This document shows positions 8,248 through 16,404 of a DNA stretch of 64,000 bases, in pieces. The notes under the pieces were generated by a model, which saw nothing but the letters and a program-made list of their open reading frames with translations, was not told the DNA's origin and did no database searches. The DNA lies in NCBI RefSeq assembly GCF_914271485.1, contig NZ_CAJZAG010000011.1, positions 1-64,000 of the forward strand, in the 5' to 3' direction. Position numbers and translations under genes: made by a program. This DNA comes from Cupriavidus pampae (GTDB lineage: Bacteria > Pseudomonadota > Gammaproteobacteria > Burkholderiales > Burkholderiaceae). Numbering within the stretch: the first letter of the stretch is position 1; each line of letters opens with the position of its first letter.

Positions 8248-9987
8248 ATGACGGCACACAAGAAGGCGCCTGACGCGCTGCGCAGCGCGCGCTGGTTCGC
8301 CCCCGACGACCTGCGGTCCTCCGGTCATCGCTCCCGCATCATGCAGATGGGCTACGCGCCCGATGAGTGGATGGGCAAGCCGGTCATCGCGATCATCAAC
8401 ACCTGGTCAGATATCAATCCGTGCCACTCGCACTTCAAACAGCGCGTGGACGACGTCAAGCGCGGCATTCTGCAAGCCGGCGGCTTTCCCATCGAACTAC
8501 CGGCGATTTCGCTGTCCGAGAGCTCGGTCAAACCGACCACGATGCTCTATCGCAATCTGCTCGCGATGGAGACCGAGGAGCTGATCCGCTCGCATCCGAT
8601 CGATGGCGCCGTGCTGATGGGCGGCTGCGACAAGACCACGCCAGGCCTGCTGATGGGCGCGACCAGCGCGGGTGTGCCGGCCATCTACGTGCCGGCTGGA
8701 CCGATGCTGCGCGGCAACTACAAGGGCAATGTGCTCGGCTCCGGCTCCGATGCCTGGAAGTTCTGGGACGAACGCCGCGCGGGCAATATCAGCAAGACGG
8801 AATGGGTTGGCATCGAAGCCGGCATCGCGCGTAGCCACGGCACCTGCATGACCATGGGTACGGCCAGCACGATGACCGCCATCGCCGAGTCCATCGGCAT
8901 GTCGCTGACCGGCGCCTCCTCGATTCCGGCCGCGGATGCCAACCATATCCGCATGTGCTCGGAGTCCGGCCGCCGCATCGTCGAAATGGTGTGGGAAGAC
9001 CTGACGCCCGCGCGTGTGCAAACCCATGCGTCGTACGAGAATGCGATTGCGGTCGCGATGGCAATGGGGTGCTCCACCAACGCGATCATCCACGTGATTG
9101 CGATGGCGCGGCGCGCGGGCCATGACATCGGACTCGAGGACTTCGATGCGATGAGCCGCCATGTGCCGGTGCTCGCCAATATTCGGCCCAGCGGCGACAA
9201 ATACCTGATGGAGGACTTCTTCTATGCGGGTGGATTGCCCGCGTTGATGAGCCGCATCCGCGACAAGCTGCACCTCGATGCGCCCACCGTAACGGGCCGC
9301 ACGCTTGGCGAGAATATCGCGGGCGCCGAGGTCTACAACGACGACGTGATCCGCACACGCGACAACGCGCTGTATCAGGAAGGCGCGCTGGCGGTGCTCA
9401 AGGGCAATATCGCGCCCGATGGCTGCGTGATCAAGCCGAGCGCATGCGAGCCGCGTTTCTACAAACACACGGGCCCGGCGCTGGTGTTTGACGACTATCC
9501 GTCGATGAAGGCCGCGATCGAGCGCGACGACCTCGATGTGACTGCGGACCACGTGCTGATCCTGCGCAACGCCGGTCCGCAAGGCGGCCCCGGCATGCCC
9601 GAGTGGGGCATGCTGCCAATTCCGAAGAAGCTCGTGCAAGCCGGCGTGCGCGACATGCTGCGCATGTCCGACGCGCGCATGAGCGGCACCAGCTATGGCG
9701 CCTGCATCCTGCACGTCTCGCCCGAGGCGTATATCGGTGGACCATTCGCGCTGGTGCGCACCGGTGACATGATCTCGGTGGATATTGATCAGCGCAGCAT
9801 CCATCTGGAAGTCTCCGACGAAGAACTCGCGCGGCGACGCGCCGCGTGGCAACCGCTGCCGAAGAAGTTCGCCCGCGGCTATGGCTGGATGTTCGCGCAA
9901 CATATCCGACAGGCCAACGACGGTTGCGACTTCGACTTCCTGCAGACTGATTTCGGCGAGCCGACTGGCGAACCGAGTATCTATTGA
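8248..9987 (+). CDS. IlvD/Edd-family sugar-acid dehydratase
   Basis: 579 residues. The ATG at 8248 has GGAAGAG upstream; an ATG at 8233 is also in frame. Iron-sulfur dehydratase of the IlvD/Edd superfamily. The cluster cysteines are visible in NPCHSHF, GGCDKTTPG and GTCMTMGTAST, and the family's active-site Ser region appears as RMSDARMSGTSYG. Length and motifs fit the pentonate/hexonate branch (L-arabinonate or D-xylonate dehydratase type), which converts an aldonate to a 2-keto-3-deoxy acid, better than dihydroxy-acid dehydratase. First gene of a three-gene operon with an RraA-like protein and a 2-hydroxyacid dehydrogenase. The exact sugar acid cannot be told from sequence. Confidence 0.85.
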   Translation: MTAHKKAPDALRSARWFAPDDLRSSGHRSRIMQMGYAPDEWMGKPVIAIINTWSDINPCHSHFKQRVDDVKRGILQAGGFPIELPAISLSESSVKPTTMLYRNLLAMETEELIRSHPIDGAVLMGGCDKTTPGLLMGATSAGVPAIYVPAGPMLRGNYKGNVLGSGSDAWKFWDERRAGNISKTEWVGIEAGIARSHGTCMTMGTASTMTAIAESIGMSLTGASSIPAADANHIRMCSESGRRIVEMVWEDLTPARVQTHASYENAIAVAMAMGCSTNAIIHVIAMARRAGHDIGLEDFDAMSRHVPVLANIRPSGDKYLMEDFFYAGGLPALMSRIRDKLHLDAPTVTGRTLGENIAGAEVYNDDVIRTRDNALYQEGALAVLKGNIAPDGCVIKPSACEPRFYKHTGPALVFDDYPSMKAAIERDDLDVTADHVLILRNAGPQGGPGMPEWGMLPIPKKLVQAGVRDMLRMSDARMSGTSYGACILHVSPEAYIGGPFALVRTGDMISVDIDQRSIHLEVSDEELARRRAAWQPLPKKFARGYGWMFAQHIRQANDGCDFDFLQTDFGEPTGEPSIY

Positions 9988-10008
9988 TCGATTGCCATCG
10001 GACCCGAC

Positions 10009-10740
10009 ATGACTCCGCTCAGCCCTTCCCTGCGCGATGCGCTCAAGACCGTCAGCACCGCCACACTATGCACCGCGCTGTTCAAGCGCGGCCTGCGCAA
10101 TCAGTTCATTCAGGACGTGCATCCGCTCGATCCCAGGCATGCCGCCAAGCACGGCGCGATGGTCGGCGAAGCATTCACGCTGCGGTATATCCCCGCGCGC
10201 GAGGACCTCAATCCGATCACCGTGTTTCAGGACCCTAACCATCCGCAACGCCAGGCAATCGAGCAATGCCCGCCGGGAGCGGTGCTGGTGATCGACAGCC
10301 GCAAGGATGCACGCGCGGCGTCGGCCGGCTCGATCCTCGTCACGCGGCTGATGCAGCGTGGTGTCGCGGGCATCGTCACTGACGGCGGCCTGCGCGACTC
10401 GCCGGAGATCGCCGAGATGGATATCCCCTCCTATCACCAGCGGCCGTCCGCGCCGACCAACCTCACGATGCATCAGGCACTCGAGTTCGATGTGCCGATC
10501 GGCTGCGGCGATGTGGCGGTGTTTCCGGGCGACGTGGTGGTGGGCGATGGCGAGGGCGTGGTCATCATTCCGCGCGATATCGCCGAAGAAATTGCGGCGG
10601 AGGCGGTGGAGATGACCGCGTTCGAGGACTTTGTCACCGAGGAGGTGAAGAAGGGTCGCTCGATCATCGGCCTCTATCCGCCCACGACCGAACAGGCGCG
10701 CGCGGACTTCGCCGCCTGGCGCAAGGCTTCTCATCGATAA
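10009..10740 (+). CDS. RraA-like putative keto-acid aldolase
   Basis: 243 residues starting 21 bases after the dehydratase. Belongs to the RraA/HMG-CHA aldolase-like family: GSILVTRLMQRGVAGIVTDGGLRD carries the conserved Arg-Asp (GGLRD) at the divalent-metal and substrate site. Class II pyruvate aldolases of this fold cleave 4-hydroxy-2-keto acids, while RraA proper modulates RNase E. In this operon a lyase or decarboxylase role on the dehydratase product fits better than RNase control. The C-terminal extension (FEDFVTEEVKKG) is typical of the metabolic branch. Confidence 0.75.
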   Translation: MTPLSPSLRDALKTVSTATLCTALFKRGLRNQFIQDVHPLDPRHAAKHGAMVGEAFTLRYIPAREDLNPITVFQDPNHPQRQAIEQCPPGAVLVIDSRKDARAASAGSILVTRLMQRGVAGIVTDGGLRDSPEIAEMDIPSYHQRPSAPTNLTMHQALEFDVPIGCGDVAVFPGDVVVGDGEGVVIIPRDIAEEIAAEAVEMTAFEDFVTEEVKKGRSIIGLYPPTTEQARADFAAWRKASHR

Positions 10741-10772
10741 TACCCACTGACTTTCCTACAGGACACTCCCGC

Positions 10773-11711
10773 ATGAAACCCCGCCTTCTGCAGCACGGCC
10801 GCTTGCCCGAACGTATCGAAGCCAAACTCGCCGAGCACTTCGACGTGCATCCGTTCTGGTCCGAGACCGACCCGGCTGGCTACCTGGCGAAGCATGGCGG
10901 CGAGTTCGTCGCGCTGACCGCGCGCGCGGCCACCGGCGTGGATGCGGCGACGATTGCCGCGCTGCCGGCGCTGCGCGTGATCTCCAGCTTTGGAGTGGGC
11001 CTCGACAAGCTCGACCTCGACGCCGCGCGTGCGCGTGGTATCGCGGTGGGCTACACGCCTGACGTGCTCAACGACTGCGTGGCGGATACCGCGTTCGCGC
11101 TACTGATGGATGCGGCAAGGCAGGTGAGCGCGGCCGATCGCTATGTGCGTCGCGGCGAATGGCCGAAGGCCGCGTATCCGCTGACCACGCGCGTGAGTGG
11201 CAAGCGCCTCGGCATCGTCGGGCTCGGCCGCATCGGTCGCGTGATCGCCAAACGTTCGAGCGGCTTCGACATGGAAGTGCGTTACTTTGGCCGCCAGCCG
11301 CAGGAAGGCGTGTCGTACGGCTTCGAGCCGTCGATCGAGGCGCTCGCGCGCTGGGCGGACTTCCTCGTGCTGGCCACATCGGGCGGCCCGAACACGAAGC
11401 ATCTGATCTCGGCCAACGTGCTGGAGGCCCTGGGCCCCGAGGGCTACCTGATCAATATCGCGCGCGGCACGGTGGTCGATGAAGCCGCGCTGGTCGATGC
11501 GCTGACCAACAAGAAGATCGCCGGCGCTGGCCTCGACGTGTTCGAGAACGAGCCGCACGTGCCGGAAGCCCTGTTCAAGCTCGACAACGTGGTGCTGCTG
11601 CCCCACGTGGCCAGCGGCACACACGAGACGCGCAAGGCAATGGCGGACCTCGTGTTCGACAACCTGCAGAGCTTCTTCGAAACCGGCAAGGTGCTGAAGT
11701 CCGCCGTCTGA
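10773..11711 (+). CDS. D-isomer-specific 2-hydroxyacid dehydrogenase
   Basis: 312 residues. The NAD(P)-binding motif GLGRIGRVIAKR lies near residue 150. Catalytic Arg in NIARGTVVDE, Glu in FENEPHVP and His in LLPHVASGT match the D-2-hydroxyacid dehydrogenase family, closest in style to GhrB-type glyoxylate/hydroxypyruvate reductases. It would reduce a 2-keto acid such as glyoxylate or hydroxypyruvate released by the preceding lyase, or oxidise a 2-hydroxy acid feeding the pathway. It ends 20 bases before the stop of the convergent Bug receptor gene. Confidence 0.85.
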   Translation: MKPRLLQHGRLPERIEAKLAEHFDVHPFWSETDPAGYLAKHGGEFVALTARAATGVDAATIAALPALRVISSFGVGLDKLDLDAARARGIAVGYTPDVLNDCVADTAFALLMDAARQVSAADRYVRRGEWPKAAYPLTTRVSGKRLGIVGLGRIGRVIAKRSSGFDMEVRYFGRQPQEGVSYGFEPSIEALARWADFLVLATSGGPNTKHLISANVLEALGPEGYLINIARGTVVDEAALVDALTNKKIAGAGLDVFENEPHVPEALFKLDNVVLLPHVASGTHETRKAMADLVFDNLQSFFETGKVLKSAV

Positions 11712-11730
11712 CCGGCGCTTGTGGCGAGGG

Positions 11731-12723
11731 TTACTCGGCCTTGGCGCCCGAGTCCTTCGCCACCTTGATCCACTTCGTGGTCTCGGTCTTGATGAAGGCG
11801 GCCAACTGCTGCGCATTCATGTCGCCCGCGGTCACGCCCTGTTCGTCGAAGCGGCTGACCACATCGGGTTGCTTGAGCACCTTGGCCAGTTCCGCGCCAG
11901 CACGCTGCTTGATCGCGTCCGGGGTGCCGCGCGGCGCCATCAGCGCGTACCACGTCACCACCTCGTAACCCGGCACACCGCTCTCAGACACCGTCGGCAC
12001 GCCCGGATAAGCGGCCGAGCGCTTGGCCGAGGTCACTGCCAGTGCGCGCACCTTGCCGCTCTTGATATGCGGATTGGCCGACGGGCTGGTCTCGATTGCC
12101 ATTTGAATCTGACCCGCGATGATGTCCGTCATCATCGGCGCGCCGCCCTTGTACGGGACGTGCGAGATGTCAGTGCCGGTGGAGGCGCGGAACAGTTCGC
12201 CCGACAGATGCTCGGTGCTGCCAATGCCAGCCGAACCGTAGTTCACCTTGCCCGGATGCGCCTTGATATAGGCGATGAGCTCCTGCACCGTCTTGACCGG
12301 AATCGACTGATTGACGATCAGCACGTTCGGCGTGGAGGCAACCATGCCGATCGGCTCGAGATCTTTCTGAAAGTCATACGGCAGCGACTTGTAGATGCCG
12401 GGCGCCATCGTGTGGGCGATGGTCGCGAGCAGGAACGTGTAGCCATCCGGCTGGGCGCGCGCCACATTGGCCGCACCGAGGGTGCCACCGGCACCGGGGC
12501 GGTTGTCCACCACCACGGGCTGGCCCAGTGCCTCGCCGAGTTTCTGGCCGACTGCACGGCCGACGATGTCGGTGGTACCGCCTGCCGCAAAGGGCACGAC
12601 CAGCGTAATCGGCTTGCTCGGCCACGCGTCGGCGGCATGGACAGTGTTGATGGCAGCGGTGCCCAACAGGGCGGCGCCAAACATGACCTTGAGCGCCATG
12701 CGGCGGCGCGGCATCGTTTTCAT
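11731..12723 (-). CDS. Bug/TctC-type periplasmic solute-binding protein
   Basis: 330 residues from MKTMPRRR (12723), with GAGGAGA upstream; longer in-frame starts lack a good ribosome site. A signal peptide ending near NTVHA precedes WPSKPITLVVPFAAGGTTDIVGRAVG, the N-terminal signature of Bug proteins, receptors of tripartite tricarboxylate transporters or stand-alone ligand binders. PYDFQKDLEPIGMVA and HVPYKGGAPMMTDIIAGQI are further family hallmarks. No TctA/TctB membrane genes are nearby, as is usual for Burkholderiales Bug genes. Its place beside the sugar-acid operon suggests a related carboxylate ligand, but this is a guess. Confidence 0.9.
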   Translation of the reverse strand: MKTMPRRRMALKVMFGAALLGTAAINTVHAADAWPSKPITLVVPFAAGGTTDIVGRAVGQKLGEALGQPVVVDNRPGAGGTLGAANVARAQPDGYTFLLATIAHTMAPGIYKSLPYDFQKDLEPIGMVASTPNVLIVNQSIPVKTVQELIAYIKAHPGKVNYGSAGIGSTEHLSGELFRASTGTDISHVPYKGGAPMMTDIIAGQIQMAIETSPSANPHIKSGKVRALAVTSAKRSAAYPGVPTVSESGVPGYEVVTWYALMAPRGTPDAIKQRAGAELAKVLKQPDVVSRFDEQGVTAGDMNAQQLAAFIKTETTKWIKVAKDSGAKAE

Positions 12724-12981
12724 CGTGGTGTCTCCTCGGGGGATCGTATTTATGTGTCGGCCATGCATCGTCCATGCGGATTCCGGCCGAATCGGACACT
12801 CTATCGTCGTCGCCGAACGCTAGCCAGCCCCTATTTGGCATGGGGGGATCACAAATCGTGAAGGCTCGTGCGCCTGCAACCGGGTCGGATTCGGTTGAAT
12901 CCCCGGTTGACCGGGCCGGGAATGTCGTTAAGCTTGAGGCTTGCTTGCGTGTCACCACAGGCATCTCACTGGAGCCTCCCA

Positions 12982-13422
12982 ATGCAAAGCATTCCACCGA
13001 CACTGTGGCCGATGACGGCTTTCTTTCCTCACCTGCAGGCGATGGGTGACGCCGTCGAAGGGCAGCAACTGAACGACAACTGGGCCCGGCTGATGGGCCT
13101 GAATAACGATTTCGCGCGCTCGATGTTCGACGAAGCGCGTTTTGACTGGGCCTCGATGTTCGTGATGCAGGATCCCGAATCCCTTTATGTCCGGCAGATG
13201 ACCAATCAGATTCCGGCGTTGTCCATCCCGCTGCACTATGCCTCCGCGCTGATCGAGCTCGGCTGCGCGCAACAACGTGCGTGGCTGGACGTCTGGGGGC
13301 ACTGGTTTGGCGTGCCGGGCATGCTGATTCCCCCTGCCACGGATGCAGCACATACCGATGTGGAAGATGTGCCACGTCATGCCATTCGCGAGACGCGGCA
13401 CCCGCGCGGGAAGACGCATTGA
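12982..13422 (+). CDS. phasin-like or uncharacterised helical protein
   Basis: 146 residues from MQSIPPTLW (12982), with TGGAG seven bases upstream. Mostly helical and amphipathic with many aromatic residues (NDNWARLMGLNNDFARSMF, AWLDVWGHWFG). No signal peptide or membrane segment. Length, Ala/Leu/Trp-rich helices and the spacing of Gln/Asn residues resemble phasins, proteins that coat polyhydroxyalkanoate granules. I see no diagnostic motif, so this is a weak suggestion. It is divergent from the Bug gene; the 258 bases between them presumably hold both promoters. Confidence 0.45.
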   Translation: MQSIPPTLWPMTAFFPHLQAMGDAVEGQQLNDNWARLMGLNNDFARSMFDEARFDWASMFVMQDPESLYVRQMTNQIPALSIPLHYASALIELGCAQQRAWLDVWGHWFGVPGMLIPPATDAAHTDVEDVPRHAIRETRHPRGKTH

Positions 13423-13683
13423 GAAAAATGGCGGCAGATCGTGTCGGATGTCTGCAATTACGCGTACAACCTACAATCGATCGGCCCAAATATGGACATT
13501 AAGACATCCAGCACATGGCTCGACCATTGCGTGCGTTATCTAAAACTAAGGCATAGTGTCTTCTGAATCGTCAGAGGGGTATGCTTGCAAGAGTGCAGCA
13601 TTAAGCTGCCTGTCAGATCGACGCAGGGCGCAGTCGACGCAGGTATTCTGATCGCGCCCATTACATACATCGCGAGGCACCTT

Positions 13684-14010
13684 ATGAAGAAGACCCATCT
13701 CATCAGTCTGATCGTCGCGGCTGCGGCCGTGGTTGCCGCGCCGCTGGCCGTTGCGCAACAAAAGCAAGCCGATCCGTACACGCAAGGCGCCAAGACTGGC
13801 AAGCCCGATCCGTACACGGACGGCGCCAAGACCGGCAAGTTCGACCCGTACACCGATGGCGCGAAGTCGGGTTCGACCCGTTCGGACCTGGTCAACAGCA
13901 AGCGCGACCCGTACACCGACGGCGCGCGCGCTGGTGCACGTGACCCGTACACGGACGGTGCCAAGACTGGCAAGGCCGATCCGTACACCGACGGCGCCAA
14001 GAAGCAGTAA
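13684..14010 (+). CDS. exported DPYTDGAK-repeat protein
   Basis: 108 residues with a clear signal peptide (MKKTHLISLIVAAAAVVAAP, cleavage after AVA-Q) and a GAGG sequence upstream of the ATG. The mature part is almost entirely six copies of a 12-residue unit beginning DPYT(D/Q)GA, most followed by KTGK. One 21-residue spacer (KSGSTRSDLVNSKR region) splits the array after copy three. The mature protein has no cysteine and little hydrophobic content, so it is probably an extended periplasmic or secreted polypeptide. I do not recognise a named family. It is monocistronic, with a strong terminator downstream. Confidence 0.7.
   Translation: MKKTHLISLIVAAAAVVAAPLAVAQQKQADPYTQGAKTGKPDPYTDGAKTGKFDPYTDGAKSGSTRSDLVNSKRDPYTDGARAGARDPYTDGAKTGKADPYTDGAKKQ
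13774..14007 (+). repeat. in-frame ~36-bp tandem repeats (DPYTDGAK units)
   Basis: Six units of about 36 bases encode DPYT(D/Q)GA(K/R). Wobble positions vary between units, so the protein repeat is conserved more strongly than the DNA. This suggests selection on the peptide rather than recent slippage. Confidence 0.75.
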
Positions 14011-14085
14011 GCGGGATTGACTCGCAGGGCCCTCTTCCTGGAGGAGGAGGGCGGCGGCGAGGCTTGCCCTTACCGCCAACCGTGG

Positions 14086-14123
14086 AACGCCCCTCTCCCG
14101 GCGGAGTGGGGCGTTTTGCTTTT
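14086..14123. terminator. bidirectional rho-independent terminator
   Basis: AACGCCCC (14086-14093) pairs with GGGGCGTT (14108-14115) around a CTCTCCCGGCGGAGT loop. TTTTGCTTTT follows on the plus strand. It sits between the convergent repeat-protein gene and the SDR gene. Confidence 0.75.
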
Positions 14124-14139
14124 CGCGTGACTGACTAGA

Positions 14140-14925
14140 TCAGGGCACACCGTTGGCGGCACCATCGATCGCGATGACGGCGCCATTCACGTACGCCGCG
14201 CGACCCGAGGCCAGGAAGACGACCATGTCGGCCACTTCCTCGGGCGATGCCAGACGGCCCATCGGCATCTTGTCGGTCAGCACGCGCATGGCTTCTTCCT
14301 TGCTGACCTTTGCTGCTGCGGCTTCCACTTCCATGCGTGCGTGATAGCGGTCGGTTTCGGTCGTGCCCGGGTTGACTGCGTTGACGCGAATGCCATGCTT
14401 CGCGTACGCGTTGGCCAGACCCGTCGATGCGAGCATCAGCGCCGCGTTGGCCGCGCCACCGCCAAGGTGGAACGGCGACGCGACGCGGCCGCCCATGCCC
14501 ACCACGTTGACGATATTGCCTGCGTGCCGCGCGGCCATGCCCGGCAGCACCGCCTCCATCATGTGGATGTACGTGAAGTACTTGGCGTCCATTGCCGCAT
14601 GCCAGTGCACGGCGGTGAGCTGTTCGGCCGGCGTGCGCTTGGCCGCGCCGGCGGAGTTGACCAGCACGTCGATCGGGCCGAGCGCGGCTTCTACCTGCTC
14701 GCGCAATGCGGCGGCCTGAGCCGGAACGGTGAGGTCGGCGGCGAAACCTTGTGCCTTCAGACCCTCGCTGGCGAGTTGTGCCACCGCGGTCTCGAGACCT
14801 TCGGCGTTGCGCGCGGCAATGGCGACTTTTGCGCCTTCCTGCGCAAACAGTCGCGCGCACGACAGGCCGATACCCTTGCTGCCGCCCGTGACCAGCACGA
14901 CCTTTCCGTTCAATTGCAGATCCAT
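14140..14925 (-). CDS. atypical SDR-family protein lacking YxxxK
   Basis: 261 residues with a classical SDR Rossmann start: LVTGGSKGIGLSCARLFA for cofactor, the NSAGA motif near residue 90, and NPGTTETDRY after the active site. Aligned on the invariant VN.V.PG segment, the catalytic Tyr and Lys of YxxxK fall on Gly and Asn (HLGGGAANAAL), and the upstream catalytic Ser is also replaced. The usual hydride transfer chemistry should therefore be impaired unless other residues substitute. The protein could be a non-catalytic binder or a divergent reductase. It is single, with no operon partner. Family call strong, activity unknown. Confidence 0.8.
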   Translation of the reverse strand: MDLQLNGKVVLVTGGSKGIGLSCARLFAQEGAKVAIAARNAEGLETAVAQLASEGLKAQGFAADLTVPAQAAALREQVEAALGPIDVLVNSAGAAKRTPAEQLTAVHWHAAMDAKYFTYIHMMEAVLPGMAARHAGNIVNVVGMGGRVASPFHLGGGAANAALMLASTGLANAYAKHGIRVNAVNPGTTETDRYHARMEVEAAAAKVSKEEAMRVLTDKMPMGRLASPEEVADMVVFLASGRAAYVNGAVIAIDGAANGVP

Positions 14926-15178
14926 TCGCTCCCCCAGTTATAAAAAATTTAAAGCGCTAATATACGCCGCGCGTCGCCGCGCCGCATCGCGCTTTTTGGG
15001 GGCTTGCCGCAAGCCCGCGCCATTGCTGGGCCATTGCTTTCAATCGTTGAAAGGTTGAAAGTTCCCGTTGAATTCGTTCACTGGGAGGAACAGTGCGTTA
15101 CCGGATTCGACCTGTTACTCGCGGATGAAAGGCATACAGTAAGGACTCCGATTCGCCTGCCATAAGGAGCCCCCCATC

Positions 15179-15586
15179 ATGCGACTCACTCCTGAAACCC
15201 TGCTCCCCGCTTCGACTGATACGAACGTCACCGATGACGTCGTGACCGCGATCCGCCATCAGGACATCGTCACTGCGTGGTCTGGCACGATGGCCGAGCA
15301 ACGCGTGGCCGTGCTCCATATGCTGTATCCGCGCACCGATGCGCGCACGCACCGCAGCCTCGATGCGTTGGTCAATGCGCTGCACGTGCATGGGCTGCAT
15401 CAGGTGGCCGAATTGATCGAGCAGGAAGCGCATTATCTGGTCTTCAAGGACCCGGTAAAGGCGTGGAAGGCGCTCAACGAGATTCGCCATGATTCGCTCG
15501 CGATTGGCGTGCATCTGTATTACAAGGGCTTCAGCGGCAATGAGGCCGAAGTGGCGCTGGATCGGGATGCGCATCGCAAGGCTTGA
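15179..15586 (+). CDS. uncharacterised 135-residue cytosolic protein
   Basis: AAGGAG precedes the ATG at 15179. No signal peptide, membrane segment or cysteine cluster is visible. The middle part (HRSLDALVNALHVHGLHQVAELIEQEAHYLVF) is helical with several His, followed by KDPVKAWKALNEIRHD. I do not recognise the family. It is a single gene between the SDR gene and a DUF883 gene. Confidence 0.6.
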   Translation: MRLTPETLLPASTDTNVTDDVVTAIRHQDIVTAWSGTMAEQRVAVLHMLYPRTDARTHRSLDALVNALHVHGLHQVAELIEQEAHYLVFKDPVKAWKALNEIRHDSLAIGVHLYYKGFSGNEAEVALDRDAHRKA

Positions 15587-15756
15587 TGGCGAGCGGAATT
15601 TACAAAGCGGTTTGGCATTGCGGCTGCGATTCTTTCATCGCGGCGGCTTGCTGACGTACCGTTCCTGACGGTACTTCCTGCCTTTCCGGGCGATCTCTGT
15701 GGCTGGTACGGTTTCTGCGCGGGACTATGGTCCCACTTACCACCACGGAGAACGTC

Positions 15757-16110
15757 ATGGACCCCAACGATATCGATCCGCATGCTGCGGATAACGCCGC
15801 TTCGCGTTCCACCGCTCAACTCCGCGCGAGCACAGATCAGCTTGCGCGCGACCTCGATGATTTGCTTTCGCAGTTGCCTAGCCTGACGGGTGAGGCCATG
15901 GAAGCGGCCAAGAAGACATTTCTCGCCAAGGCTGAACGTGGGTCGAGTGCATTGCATTCGCTCAAGGAGAATGCCTGCCATCGGATGGAGAATGCCCAGG
16001 AATGCGCGCGGGATTATGTGCACCGGGAGCCGGTGCGGGCGTTGGGGATGGCGGTGGGTGTGGGGGTGTTGTTGGGGGCTTTGATGTGTCGGCCTCACGG
16101 CCGAGGGTAA
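15757..16110 (+). CDS. DUF883 (ElaB/YqjD-like) membrane protein
   Basis: 117 residues from MDPNDIDPH (15757), with GGAGAACGTC upstream. A charged helical domain (LRASTDQLARDLDDLLSQLP) is followed by Ala-rich helix and a C-terminal glycine-rich membrane anchor (EPVRALGMAVGVGVLLG). This is the layout of ElaB/YqjD/YgaM proteins, tail-anchored inner-membrane proteins known to bind ribosomes in stationary phase in E. coli. DUF883 copies are common in Burkholderiales. Its stop is followed at once by the hairpin repeat array. Confidence 0.8.
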   Translation: MDPNDIDPHAADNAASRSTAQLRASTDQLARDLDDLLSQLPSLTGEAMEAAKKTFLAKAERGSSALHSLKENACHRMENAQECARDYVHREPVRALGMAVGVGVLLGALMCRPHGRG

Positions 16111-16114
16111 GAGG

Positions 16115-16380
16115 CCCTCTCCCCCGGCCCCTCTCCCCGCGGGAGAGGGGAGAAAACAATTGGTTATTTTGCGTTCTCCCTCTCCCCCGGCCCCTCTCCC
16201 TCAAGGGAGAGGGGAGCAAACCGTTGGTGCGCGATGGACTCGCGTCGCCCTCTCGCTGCGGTGAGGCGCGGAGCGAACCATTGGTGCGCGATGGGCTCGC
16301 TCGCCCCTCTCGCTGCGGCGAGGCGCGGAGCAAACCATCAGCGGTTGGCCGCGTCGCTGCCCTCTCCCGAGGGAGAGGGC
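16115..16380. repeat. array of GC-rich hairpin and 57-bp direct repeats
   Basis: Two repeat types are interleaved. Type A is a CCCTCTCCC...GGGAGAGGG hairpin at 16115-16152 and 16178-16216, with a shorter, near-perfect form at 16359-16380. Type B is a direct repeat of about 57 bases at 16220-16278 and 16277-16334, containing TTGGTGCGCGATGG and CTCTCGCTGCGG. The array fills the gap between the convergent DUF883 and czcA genes, so it may act as a terminator or as a REP-like mobile hairpin element. Confidence 0.75.
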
Positions 16381-16404
16381 AGCCAAGCCAAACCAATCTG
16401 GTCT

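Noticed and set aside
11731-12723. complete tripartite tricarboxylate transporter
   Set aside because: No TctA or TctB membrane genes lie near this or the other two Bug genes in the window.
13536-14000. repeat protein on the minus strand (VYGS repeats)
   Set aside because: Mirror image of the DPYTDGAK repeat gene. The plus frame has a signal peptide and ribosome site; the minus frame has neither.
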